DNA from: Argyresthia goedartella
Lineage: Eukaryota > Arthropoda > Insecta > Lepidoptera > Argyresthiidae
NCBI GenBank assembly: GCA_949825045.1
Contig: OX463808.1
Span: 24,427,674-24,491,673 of the forward strand
Length of the DNA stretch: 64,000 nt
Direction: 5' to 3'
The notes under the pieces are model-generated. The model was not told the DNA's origin, ran no database searches, and saw only the letters and a list, made by a program, of their open reading frames with translations. Positions 10,821 through 21,797 of the stretch are shown in pieces (the first letter of the stretch is position 1; the number at the start of each line of letters is the position of its first letter). Made by a program: the position numbers and the translations under genes.

Positions 10821-12181
10821 AATTGGGACACAAATATGATAGGCTATTTTCATCTTCAATAAATTGCAAATGGGCCCATAATTTGCAGTCTCTGCATTGA
10901 ATCCATTTTTCTCCAGGTGCAAAGTTAGAGAAGGCATTACAACATATGAGACAAAACTATTCTAGTCCCTCATTATCTTCATCGGAACTTTCTTGAAGAA
11001 CTTGTCTTTTGGCTGACTTCTTTTTATTTTCTTTACCTTCTTTTTCTTTTGTGCTACTTTTCCCCTTCCCCTTGCCTTTTCCACTTATCTTGATCGCCTT
11101 CTTGGTCTTGGCTTCTTTTTTTCTTTTTCCTGAGGGTGTGCTCCTCGGCCAGTGCATTTTTTACGGGGGTATCTGTCAGGACCTCTGTTTTTTTTCTTTC
11201 GTATTTGCTCATGCTGTCAAAAAAGGAAGAAATAAAGTAAAAATAATAAAATAGTAAAAGATTTATTTTTTATTAGTGGGTTTGGTTGTGCCGCGGCATA
11301 ACTAACCCCCACACAAGCGGCACATTTTGCCTCATAGTACATGACATTAAATTTTGTCACACAATCAAAAAAATACTGGAATAAAGCGTCTAAATTGCAA
11401 TGCTAGACAATTCTGGATATATTACAAATATGTTGTTGCCCCGGCCTCCCCTACTTAGTTTTCCGCTTTGTGAACTGAACTTCTCTTCCTACTTGCGTAT
11501 CAATCACCGAACCCTGGAATAAGGATTTGAGTTTGATTTCGAATTGCGGACATTCTTACAAAAGTTTCATGACGGAAAAGCTCAGGGAAGCTTCGAGGGG
11601 AAAATAAATGGTATTCGGTTCTCTGAACGATCAAGATAGCGATCGTGTCCGCTGGAACTCCTCACGACTTCGATCTTCACGAACTCATTCGGTTTATTGG
11701 TTTTCTATTTTGAAATTGTCTTTTGAGAGTCCAAAAGGCATGAGAGAGGGGGAGGGGGTCATTCAAGTATTACGTTAGCAAAATTTTACTAGTTTTAGTG
11801 GTGCTGACGTAATCCACCCAGACCCCCAGTACCCCATGTCATCAAAAATAAGCTAAGCAATTTGGAAGTAACGTAATACTGGAATGATCCCAAATATAAT
11901 TTCCCGAATAAGCAGGAAGTTAGCTACTTACGTCTTCTGTACAGATTCAACTATGACAACCGTTTTTTTTATTTCTTCACTTCTCTTCTGCTCGCTTCAA
12001 AATATAGAAACTCGTATATGGATAGGTTAATTGTACCTAAACTTAGACAGGTTAATTCTGTTAAAACCCTCGTGTTCGAGACAATGGCACAAATTATTTA
12101 CCGTTCTTTGCTTAATTGCATAACTGTAGCGACTACTTAACAGCAAATTAATGCAGCACATGGTGTCATAGTTATGTTGCG
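10821..12181 (-). repeat. Right arm of the 1.36-kb inverted duplication
   Basis: Reverse complement of 4671-6035. It carries a partial pogo-like element (10,821-11,451) with one TIR ending at 11,451 beside the TA at 11,452-11,453. The other TIR is absent because the duplication breakpoint lies inside the element. The transposase linker and finger remnant is present on the minus strand (about 11,217 to 10,821), with small differences that shift the first codons. The TIR has lost a CA dinucleotide relative to the left arm. Confidence 0.9.
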
Positions 12182-12518
12182 ATATAATAAGTTATAGGTA
12201 CTACCAGCATATATGTAGCACTTCACTTCAAATATGAATATTTATGATAGTGATTCAGGCTTTTATTGTACGAGTAGTGTAACTACTGAATTATTGACTC
12301 TTTGAATGGGGTCCTTAAAAGTAGCATTCACATGCATAATGCATGTCAATGTGGCTTCACATGACGGCGGCTGCCGCACGGTTTCCGCGCGACAGCCGCA
12401 CACGCCTTCCCACTACACTTTAGCCTCGCGACACGGGGTGGGACGTTTCATTTCTAAAATGGATAACAACGGGGAACCGTCATGGTTTTTTAACCATTTA
12501 TTAATCCTAATTACATTG

Positions 12519-12900
12519 TATATAACTTAATGATATCTGTTTATCTGTAGTGGCGAGTGTTTATAAAACATTTTTACATACAGGCCTATGCATTGCTTCT
12601 GGCCCCATACTACGATACCCTGTGTCGTGGAAACCAGAAACAGCGACGTCACACACGACGACGACCCGAATGGCCGAGTCGGCAGTGACCCGGGTTCGAG
12701 TCCCGGTGGGGGCCAATATTTGTTTGATGAGAACGGATGTTTGTACCCTAGTCATGGTTGTTTATCTATCTAAGTATAATATTTATCTATATAAGTATGT
12801 GTATCGTTGTCTAGTACCCAAGATACAGGGGCTAATCCTAGTTTGGAGCTAGATCAATGTGTGTAAATAGTGTACAAGGTATTATTACACATATAAATAT
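12519..12900 (+). mobile_element. tRNA-derived SINE, long copy (S2)
   Basis: Same unit as 4403-4670 but keeping its body and 3' end: head with 'tggccgagtcggcagtgac' and B box 'gggttcgagtcccgg', body 'ggggccaatatttgtttgat', then 'cgttgtctagtacccaagat' and 'caatgtgtgtaaatag'. About 22 bp between the A and B boxes are missing compared with the first copy. Upstream of the head (12,560-12,660) is the inverted module shared with the 59.9-kb SINE. Confidence 0.8.
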
Positions 12901-12904
12901 CCTA

Positions 12905-13008
12905 GACCTGGGGATTTTTTTTTCTTTATTTCCAGCCGGGGACGAACCCGGGACCTCTCGCATGGTAGGAGAGCCACAACCGCAGCGCCTCAGGGGTCGA
13001 CAAACTGC
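12905..13008 (-). mobile_element. tRNA-derived SINE head, minus strand (S3)
   Basis: Reverse complement shows 'ctgaggcgctgcggttgtgg', an A-box region, and a B box 'gggttcgtccccggc'. It is closely related to the head of the plus-strand SINE at 59,900. A T-rich run at 12,917-12,926 would be its A-rich junction. Directly abuts the preceding SINE. Confidence 0.7.
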
Positions 13009-14099
13009 AACTTATTACATACATAATACTAAATAGAGTACCTACTCCCAAGACTACTCGCAAGTAGGTACATATTTTAATTATAATTTGATAATTGATT
13101 TGAAATCTTTGATCGTATGCTTATACTTATTGCTATCTTTAATACTATATACATCTTGAAGGTCATTGGAAGTTCATCCGGCAAAAAGTACATCCATGTT
13201 CTAGTTGTATAAGTATTATTATATCTGCGGTCGCGCGGCAGTCATGGATATGGAAATCGGTGCGATTATCGCACGGCATAGTTTAGAGATGTTAAACTTT
13301 TGTCTCACGATCGCCCACACGCAACGCTGCGGACTGTCAAGTCAGAAAATCGGATGATGTTATAAATTTTCATCCTCAGTAGTTTAATGAATGTGATGTT
13401 CATCAATTTGATATTATATTCTGAATGATAGGCTGTGTGACAAAAAATTGTATGGCACTATCGAAGAGATACACAAAATTCACGTGTGTCATCATTTCCC
13501 GGCTCATCTACTCTCTGTACACATACAACTTTATCCAGTCCGAATTGAATATGCACCGCACATACGGGTATTTGGGCAATCTAGCTGGCCAAAAGTACTT
13601 TTTTATTTGGGTGGGATTTGAACAATTTATTTAAATGATAGAAAGAAAGATCATAGCAAGTTTGTGCCCTAAGTCATAGCCCCCCCTAAAACTGTATTTT
13701 ATTTCAAGCCTTTCGCGCACTATGAATGTGATATTGGATCGGGGACACAAAAACAAACGGAAAATGTTACAGAATATAATAATATTAACCTTATTTGTCG
13801 TGTTTGCAAGAAAAATGGTAGCAAAGGTCAGCTGCTACCAAGGATCTTTTTTTTCTTCAATGCTTCCGTGCACAACAAAATATGTGGTACATATGGGTAG
13901 AGGTCACAAAATCAAACAAAAAATGTCATAAAATACAGTGTGTTACGTTGGTAAAAAAATTAGAAGTAAAGATTTCCTCTTATTAAGTTACCCCCATTTT
14001 TCTCCCAAATGTTATATTTTTGGTTTCTTTTGTGTCCGTTACCCATATATACCATTTATAGATGATCTAGATTTAAAAGTCGCGAGAGTGCGTTGCTAC
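13009..14099. other. No gene; three copies of a ~45-bp motif
   Basis: A motif around 'GGACACAAAAACAAACGGAA' occurs at 13,735-13,778, in related form at 13,888-13,932 (direct) and inverted at 14,007-14,050. It may mark a decayed foldback element. Otherwise AT-rich with no recognisable coding sequence. Confidence 0.35.
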
Positions 14100-14716
14100 G
14101 TAAAAACATCGCAAAAATTATCGTCCCGTGAGTGAATTAAATAAAAAATATAAAAAATGAGAAATAACAACAAAGTTCAGTGTTATTGTATAGACAAAGT
14201 GAAAAACTATATAGAAACGTTTCTGTTTCGGTGACTTTAAGTGATTAAATGGGATTAAACAAACAAATCAAATAAACAGTGCAATAGTCAAAATCAGTAG
14301 GCATTTATTAAAAAGTGATAATTAGAAACACAATTAATAAATATAACATATTATGAACTTGCAACAACTTTGCTAAATTACTTCATAAAAAACTACGGGC
14401 TTATTTGCTACCTACGTGTCAGTTCAAAGTCGACTAACGGCGACGATCGGTCACCTTCGTCTATCATTGCAGCAAGGTCACAAGATCGCTTCACTAGTGT
14501 AATACAATTTCGCGACACCTTTGCAGGGAGTTGATACCCAGACGACGAAGTGATCCGCTTACCACGCACGATATCTGGATTCGATTCCTCGCGGCGGCAA
14601 ATTTCTTTCTGTTTTTGTTCCTGATTACGAGACATTAACAACAGACATTTTTTATTTTTATATTTATTTATTCCGAGTAAAGGAACACATTCGGTGTTTC
14701 CCATTAATACCACGAG

Positions 14717-15776
14717 ATGGAGGAAAAGTGCTCAGGATGTAATCAAATAGACGGTTCCTCATTCGCTCTAAATGTACCCAAAACTATGACTTACAATGCG
14801 CTGGAGTTTCAGAAGCCCTTGCTTCTTTTATAATGCCATTGTATTATAAAACCTTGCTTTTTTCGTTCAGTATCCATTGGTACTGAATGAAAAAAGCAAT
14901 GGTCATGCCCGATATGCCTGTCCAAGTTACCAAAAGTTGGCAATTTAAACCATCCAATTACACCCATTGCACAAGACTTAGAAAAACCCCAAAAACATCT
15001 GAATATATCTCAAAATAACATAACAATTCGTAGAAATCCCACCATAATACATAATGAATCAACATGCTCTGAAGACTTGAGTACTCTAGGAGATGCACTA
15101 CCAAACGACGAGACCCTTAACACCCATAACCAAACAGAAATAACACTGGAAAACCTGAAAGAAATGTTTAACTCATAATTATAAGAAAATAATAAGTCTA
15201 TTATCTCGGAACTGCAAAATACAATACAAGTAGAAATAAACAAAACAATAACAAAAAATAATAGGAATTTAAAGAAGAAATGGAGACGTTGTTAAGACAA
15301 AACGCTCTGAGAAAAGAAGAGATAGGCGAAATATATAAAAAACAGAATCCCTGGAAAAAAATGATGAAACCCTGCAACGAGAAATTAAAGAAATGGAAAC
15401 TAAACTTTGCATCAATAGATCAATATCCAAGGTACCAACAGCACACGAAAACATTAGCAAGAAGATAGTACTATACGGTTTAACAGAATACTATAAAGAG
15501 CATGACATTGATGTAGAGAAGAGAATTATCAATTAATTTTGGGAAATCTTACAAGTAGATCTGACAGGCTACATTGAAGACCAATATAGAGTCGGATAAT
15601 ATACAAAAAAATATAACGGACCGCTGGTTATTGAATTGATAAGCAAAAAATTTACTAAATATATATTAGAAAACACCCATTATTTTCAAGGAACTGGACT
15701 ATCGGTGACCGAGTTTTTAGACGGAAAGGCACGTTAAGAAACTAAGAAAATGTGACAAGAAATGCTAACGGCCCGT
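14717..15776 (+). pseudogene. LINE B ORF1 remnant (PHD-like finger, coiled coil, C-terminal domain)
   Basis: Starts with ATG: 'MEEKCSGCNQIDGSS', then after a frame change 'KCTQNYDLQCAGV'. The Cys spacing suits a PHD-like finger at the N-terminus of CR1/Jockey-group ORF1 proteins. A Lys/Glu-rich stretch (about 15,180-15,460) looks like a degraded coiled coil. Near the end, 'VIELISKKFTKYIL' and 'GLSVTEFLDGKAR' resemble the conserved C-terminal domain of these ORF1 proteins. Multiple frameshifts and stops. The protein would have bound element RNA. LINE A cuts off the last codons. Confidence 0.6.
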
Positions 15777-16059
15777 AAAGTCAAAGTCAAAGTCAGTATC
15801 TACAGTAATAACTGTAGATATTTGCATATACTTAGCAAACGTCATTTTTTGCCTCTTCTCTACATTGGACCACTGTGGGAGAAGAAGGGCGTAGAAACTC
15901 CCACAGATTGATTTTAGATCTCTTTTAAAAATAGGTTGTGTAACTAATACAAATATGAAAAATTTAATTGTTATGATTAATAAACAGGAATAAATAATTA
16001 CAAAATTATTAACAGCAAGGTGTGTGTTGATCCAGATTAACCCCATACAGTCCTGCCAT

Positions 16060-18770
16060 TTAAGTAATCTTGAACATTGTAATATCCCTTTTTCGACAAA
16101 GTCGCTTTAACATGCTTTTTAAATTGCTCAAATGGAAATTGTAGTAGAGAAAGCACTGACCCTTGAAAGAATTGCTAACCTTCGCGACTCTAAATCGGGG
16201 CGCACATAGTCTGTGATTATTTCTTAGGTTGACATTACAGCTATCGCTAAGTTTGGAAAATGTTGTAAGGTTCTTGCGTACATAGATTATATTTTCGAAA
16301 ATAAATTGACTAGCTACTGTTAGTATGTCAATTTCTTTAAAAAGCTCTCTTAAGGAGTCTGTTCGTTTTAAATTATAAATTTCTCGAATAGCTCTTTTCT
16401 GTAAAATAAAAATAGTTTGAATATCCGCTGCTTTCCCCCACAACGAGATACCATAGGACATCACACTATGAAAGTAACTTAAATATACTAGCCTAGATGT
16501 AGCCACATCCGTGCTGATCCGTGATAGCCACGTCTGATGTTCCTAACAACGTAAGCCGCAGAACTTAATTTACCAGCCAATTTATCTATGTGGGGTCCCC
16601 ACTGAAAATTGCTATCAATGGTTATTCCAAGAAATTTCGTATCATTTACTAATTCTAACGTGCTGTTGTCTAACACTAAACCGGTCTCAACTTGCCTGAC
16701 ATTTGGAAGTGAGAATTTGATACACTTGGTTTTACCAGCGTTTAACAATAAATTATTAACTGTGAACCAATTCAAGGTTAAAGACAATAATCACCATTAA
16801 CATCATCACAATCTCCTTTTTGTCTTTCAATTTTGAAGACCATTGAAGTATCATCAGCAAACAACACTATGTCAGTTAATTTCTCCACCATGAAAGGCAG
16901 ATCGTTAATATATACCAGGAATAAGAAAGGGCCTAATATGGAACCTTGTGGAAAGCCAATTTTAACATCCGATCCATCAGATTTTACGCCGTTAACTTCT
17001 GCCTTTTGAATTATATTGCTTAGGTATGATCTTAGTATATCCAACGCTTTATTTCTAACTCCGTAATTATTTAATTTAATTAATACCGTATTATGATCAA
17101 CACAATCAAACGCCTTCGACAGGTCGCAAAAAACTCCGATAGCATCCTGTGCAGCCTCCCATGCAGAATAAATATGAGATATAGGGGTAATCCGTAGTCG
17201 ATTTACCCCTAGTGAAACCATATTGTTTAGCGTGGGGATGTTTTGTACGGTTGAAGTGTGAGAGCATTTGATTGAGTATAATCTTTTCAAATATTTTACT
17301 TAGTGTTGTAAGAACAGATATTGGTCTGAAATTTGAAGGATCGCCCTTATCTCCCGACTTGAACAGAGGTATCAGTTTACTGTGTTTCATGAGGTCTGGG
17401 AAAGCCCCATCGTCAACACATTTATTGAATATATAAGCTAAGTGTGGGGCTATAACTAGAATTACTGAACCAATGACTTAGACTGATTTACCCCACAGGT
17501 CTTCCGTATTTTTTAAGTTAAGTAATTTAAACGTTTTGACAATGTCCTGGGGATATACATGATGAAATTTTAAATATACATTACTGACGCTAGTGTTATT
17601 TTTTAATAAAGTCTCTGCTTCATATGGAGATGAATTTAGACGATCTGTTGTGAGTACGGGTACATTGGTGAAGAATGTTTCAAAAGCTCGAGCAACATCA
17701 GCGCTGGATTTAACAACATCATCGGCCTATCTTTAGGCAGAAATCATTGTCCCTTGGTATAACTTTGCCAGTTTCGCGGTTTATTATTTGCCAAACTGTT
17801 TTCATTCTATTATTTGAATTTTGAATTTTTCTATTAATGTGTAAAGTTTTTGCAGTTCTACAAATCAACTTGAAAGTTTTGGAATATTTTTTAACATAGT
17901 CATGAAATTTTCGATCACAGTTATATGTTTTTTGATCATAAAGGTCATACAAGATAACTCTACTTTTACGAATTCCAAACTTTGCCCAGTCATTAAATTT
18001 AGATTTATCGTTGTAGTCACTGACATTCTTTAATTTGAAAACTTTATTGAATTCTGTCTGAATAATGTTGAAGAAGTCTGAGTAGATTTTGTTTGGGTTC
18101 TGTTCATTAAAATCCGGTACTGGCAAATTTATATCTAAGTTTTTCGTATATGTCTCTAGTCTATGGGATGTAATAGGCCTATAAAATGATGGACCGGTTT
18201 TATCCTTAATAGCAATTGGGAATTAAACTGTTTGACCACTGTGATCGGAAGGTAAGCAGTTAATTACACTTTTACTTGTGAATGCACAGTCACAAAAAAC
18301 GTTATCTAAGCAAGTTTGGCTGGTAAGTGTAAATCTAGTCGGCTCTAAAAAAACATGTCATAAATTAAACGATTTGAATAAAGCTATTAATCGTTGTTTC
18401 ATTGTTGTTCCTACAAGCAAATCTACATTAAGATCGCCACAAATAATTAACTTTTTTTTGTTATCACATAGTTTAGTGAGGGCTTCCTCCATAATTTTCT
18501 CAAAGATTTCGAAATTGCCATGGCCTTTTTCATCCCTCGGTGGCCTGCAGACACAAACAATAATATGGCTATATAACTCAACACAGGATACCTCTATTTG
18601 TCTTTCAACAGTAAGTGCAAGAATATCTTTGCGTTGTTTCACCTTAATATTATTTTTCACTAAGATTAAAGAACCTCCTCTTTCAGCAGTCTTTCTATTG
18701 TAACTACTGACAATTTTGTAATTATTTATGTTAAAAGACATCATATTTTCCTTCAACCAGTGTTCTGTTC
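16060..18770 (-). pseudogene. LINE A ORF2 (endonuclease-reverse transcriptase), degenerate
   Basis: In order on the minus strand: an endonuclease part with 'KTAERGGSLILV', 'VCVCRPPRDEKGHG' and 'IICGDLNVDLL' (GDLN; 18,750-18,360); a linker (18,126-17,719); RT with 'LIPLFKSGDKGDPSNFRPIS', 'FDCVDHNTVL', 'GFPQGSILGPFLFL' and 'VLFADDTSMVF' (17,390-16,800); and the thumb and C-terminal part to 16,060. Several frameshifts break it, including near 16,790, 16,490 and 17,290, plus a gap after the endonuclease. Closest intact relative: the 45,224-48,043 ORF. Inactive. Confidence 0.85.
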
Positions 18771-18776
18771 AAATAT

Positions 18777-19031
18777 AAAATAACATGACTGAATATGTGA
18801 AATGAATATTCATTCTATGCACAAATTTGTTCTGTAGTTCTGTCAAATTGCAGGCATATGGAAAATTGCATAGTATAAATTTGTATTTCATCCTACTATG
18901 TAAGTCTAGAAGTGTTTCAACACTTTTATTCAAATCATTCCGACTAATGTTTGAAGGATTTCCTACCATAATTACAATAGTGCTGTACTCATCATAGATA
19001 CCGCGACTAATTATTTTCACAAGATCTACAA
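18777..19031 (-). pseudogene. LINE A ORF1 C-terminal fragment, possible SGNH esterase-like domain
   Basis: About 80 codons: 'YDEYSTIVIMVGNPSNIS', a helical stretch, then 'KFILCNFPYACNLTE' and 'KFVHRMNIHF'. A hydrophobic strand ending in G-N followed by N-D, then another strand and helix, resembles the block III region of SGNH/GDSL esterases, which are known in ORF1 of CR1-clade LINEs. The same segment occurs in decayed form at 40,985-41,200 ahead of another family A ORF2. The catalytic Ser block is not present in this fragment, so the assignment is an inference. Confidence 0.45.
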
Positions 19032-19773
19032 ATGAACTATTTGGACAGCAAATGTTCGTTACTTTTTGCTTCTTTTTGTCGAGCGAAACGAATAGGAGGC
19101 GGTGTCTGTATCCTACTCCAAGACCAAATTGAGAGCGAACAAATCCAAAATATCAGCGAATTTTCTACAGTATATGTGATAGAAGCATGTGCGACTTATC
19201 TGCACAAAGAAAATATTTTATTAGTTATTATGAACTGAAATCCAATAGAGGAAACCATATTCTATGACCGTTTAAAATTAATATTAGAAATTCATAACAA
19301 AGAAATATTCTAAATCTAAGGTAAAATTAGGCGGAGATTTCAAAATAAACATCCTTCAAAAAGGTCCTAAAAGTAACAAATTCCTAGAATTTATGTCGGA
19401 ATTTATGCTAACACAACATATAAAGGAACCCTAAACATATTACTCCAACATCATCAACGTGCCTAGATTTAATTCACAAACTTTGATGATAAAATAATAT
19501 TTACATGATTAGAAAACGGCTTTACAAATCACTTATCTACAACTCTACATTTGAAAACTCCCACTATTACGTGAAAGTCGACATGGTTTACAATGAAGAG
19601 AATATTTAATGATAAAGATATAGACTTATTTAAAACAGAAATTAGTTAAATTTATTGGAATAACATACTGAAAGAAAATAATACTGTAAATGAAAATTAT
19701 AATTTATTTCATGACATACTTATAAAAAAACTTTAAATAAATGTATACCTTAAAGAAGAAAAAAACCGGACCA

Positions 19774-20197
19774 GGTGTCGGCGACTGGCTGGATGCCACC
19801 TCTTTTGTTATACACTATACAGATATATTATACTGGTAGCCTTTAATAGAAGAATTGTTTTATATCCACAATGTATATCGTTGTCATGTGTCAGTGTGTG
19901 TGACGATTGCATAAAAACATAGTTTATTGCCCCATACTTTATCAATTAAATAAGTATTATTCATTCACAGTGTTTCGATCATACTCCCTTCTATCCATCA
20001 CCATAAAGTTTATTTAGCTCACCAACATTTTGGTCCATTCTCGCCGTAAAAACAAACCATTTTGGATATTTTCTTTTTGACGTTAGTTTTTTATTTATTT
20101 TAGTAAACACTCATTTCGTCTTTTTTGTCCATTTACAATGGTGGAAACACGTAGTAAACAACGCAAAGCAGACACGGACGCTACGCCCACGGAAGTC
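19774..20197 (+). mobile_element. 424-bp insertion in LINE B, possible truncated LTR element
   Basis: GACCA occurs at 19,769-19,773 and again at 20,198-20,202, bracketing a 424-bp segment unrelated to LINE B. From 'tgtcggcgactgg' at 19,776 to 'tttaca' near 20,137 it has a TGT...ACA frame like an LTR. An ATG then opens 'MVETRSKQRKADTDA', which resembles the start of some LTR-element Gag proteins. No second LTR is present, so a truncated LTR retrotransposon is only one reading. The GACCA pair could be coincidental. Confidence 0.35.
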
Positions 20198-20625
20198 GAC
20201 CATAAAAGCTGCGGAGTAGACGAGATTCCACCCAGTGTACTTAAAACATTTGCAGAACAATTGACATTACCCTTTTTTTCTCTCTTATTAACCAATCATT
20301 TAATGAAGGTGTTTTCCCCGACCTACTCAAATTATCCTTAATAAAACCCAAACATAAGAAAATTCTAAATACGATTGCTGTTTATAATATGTACAAGAGG
20401 CCCTAAAAATGATCAATGATAAAAATACGCAATAATTATATTTCTTGACATGACGAAGGCATATAATAAAGTTCAATTTCTGATATTATTAGATAAACGA
20501 TAAACTCTACGGCATGGAAATTCGTGGCGTAGCATACAAATGGTTTACATCATACTTAAAAAACAGACAACAAATTTTAGAAATAGAACATTTTGACCAT
20601 AAAAATGCAGAAATAACAAACATCC

Positions 20626-20683
20626 AATCTGGTAGTACATCAGTAAACGCATATTAATGCGTTTACCGATGTACTGCCAGATT
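20626..20683. repeat. Hairpin-forming inverted repeat inside LINE B ORF2
   Basis: 'aatctggtagtacatcagta' and following bases are mirrored after a 4-bp AT-rich loop: stem about 27 bp with two mismatches. It sits exactly where RT motif B should read SGVPQGS, so the conserved motif is replaced by the palindrome. Confidence 0.8.
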
Positions 20684-21005
20684 ACCCACATGAAGTGTAA
20701 TAGGTTGCCTTTCATTTCTGATCTATATAAACGATCTCCCCAAAATAATGAGCGAACCATGTACATTATTCGCGGAAAATATTTATATATTTACGACATG
20801 CCAAAACAATAACGATATAAACGATAAGCTGAACTCTATCCTTGACAAAACTGATAAGTGGCTACGTGACCACAACCTAGAGATAAACTATAAGACAAAA
20901 ATAATGACATTTCATCCCCATCAAAAACCAGTGTTAGGCATCAATTTAATATATAATGACATTAAAATAGAATCAGTTAACGAATTTACGTTAATCGGCT
21001 TAAGC

Positions 21006-21045
21006 CGACATGAGGGTCAATATTTAAATATTGACCCTCATGTCG
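21006..21045. repeat. Perfect 40-bp palindrome in LINE B ORF2
   Basis: Bases 21,006-21,025 (CGACATGAGGGTCAATATTT) are followed immediately by their exact reverse complement with no spacer. It lies in the thumb region of the decayed RT and looks like a local inverted duplication. Confidence 0.95.
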
Positions 21046-21797
21046 ATTATAAAAATCACATAAACTGTAACTAAAATTATCACGTTTCGCGTATGCACTT
21101 CGGGAAGTCAAAATATCTACGGATTTAAAAACCGCACTAGTCACATATTATGCATAGTCATGGTTAACCTACGGCGTTATCCTTTGGGGAAATAGCACGG
21201 ATGTACCGTCGCTTCTCACCCTTTGGTCAACATAAAATCGACTGATAGTTGTAAGCATTACTTTAAAAAACACGGAACCATTCCCTTACCATATTTGTAT
21301 ACTCGATGTATGTAAATTTATTCGAAAAAGCCCTGAATTTTACACCAGACGCGACAATATACTATCCAACCGTTTGCTAAGACCTACACGAAAAAACAAG
21401 TCAATATTACCCATTTCCAACTTAAAACTATATTCATCAGGACCTTTAGTAATGTCAATAAAAATATGTAATACTCTGCCAGAAACTCTATTAAATAAAC
21501 CGAAAGAGAATATATTTATACATAAATAAAAAAAATATACAATAAATGCTTACAGTGAATGTGTAATTAAATGACAAATTTAAATAGACGATAAATTCAT
21601 TTCTAGGATATTTTTTCATGACTGATTTTTACTTTCCACTGACTTTTAGTAATATACTTAATTATAAATTATCAAACTTTGTTTCCCTCTCTTAAATTGC
21701 AATGCCTTTTTTACAAGTTCTATAAATATCGCATGTATCTTAATAACATCCTATGCAACATCAATTTTATGGAATGCATAAATATATTGTGTATTGA

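Larger units (their letters stand above)
15777..19031 (-). mobile_element. LINE family A, copy 3: longest copy, nested in LINE B
   Basis: Reads right to left: end of ORF1 (19,031-18,777), ORF2 (about 18,770-16,080), then a 3' UTR with hairpin (15,873-15,907) and a (TGACTT)n tail at 15,777-15,796. The 5' end is truncated inside ORF1. It interrupts the plus-strand LINE B. No exact target duplication could be seen, and some LINE B sequence is missing at the junction. Confidence 0.85.
19032..21540 (+). pseudogene. LINE B ORF2 remnant (endonuclease and reverse transcriptase)
   Basis: Endonuclease part: 'RAKRIGGGVCILL' and a following hydrophobic block (19,032-19,240), then degraded GDF-like sequence near 19,340. 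RT part after the 424-bp insertion: 'SCGVDEIPPSVLKTF' (20,204), a degraded 'FLDMTKAYNKVQF' (motif A, about 20,440) and 'LIYINDLPKIMSEPC' (about 20,720). Next is 'CTLFAENIYIF', where the usual (Y/F)ADD of motif C has become FAEN, followed by 'WLRDHNLEINYKTKIMTF'. Many stops and frameshifts. Two palindromic expansions interrupt it. Inactive. Confidence 0.75.
14100..21797 (+). mobile_element. LINE family B, long degenerate copy split by nested insertions
   Basis: Plus-strand non-LTR retrotransposon: ORF1 remnant 14,717-15,776, interruption by LINE A (15,777-19,031), ORF2 remnant 19,032-21,540 with a second 424-bp insertion, then a 3' UTR to about 21,797. The 3' end ('taaatatattgtgtattgag') recurs at 32,700-32,812, ending in TATTGA units, which supports that as the true terminus. 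The end of ORF1 and start of ORF2 are missing at the LINE A junction. The 5' limit is approximate. Confidence 0.7.

Noticed and set aside
12550..12852. Open frames of 60-100 codons over the 12.5-kb SINE
   Set aside because: The same frames occur in the other SINE copy, follow SINE boundaries and contain the tRNA-like promoter. They are not protein genes.
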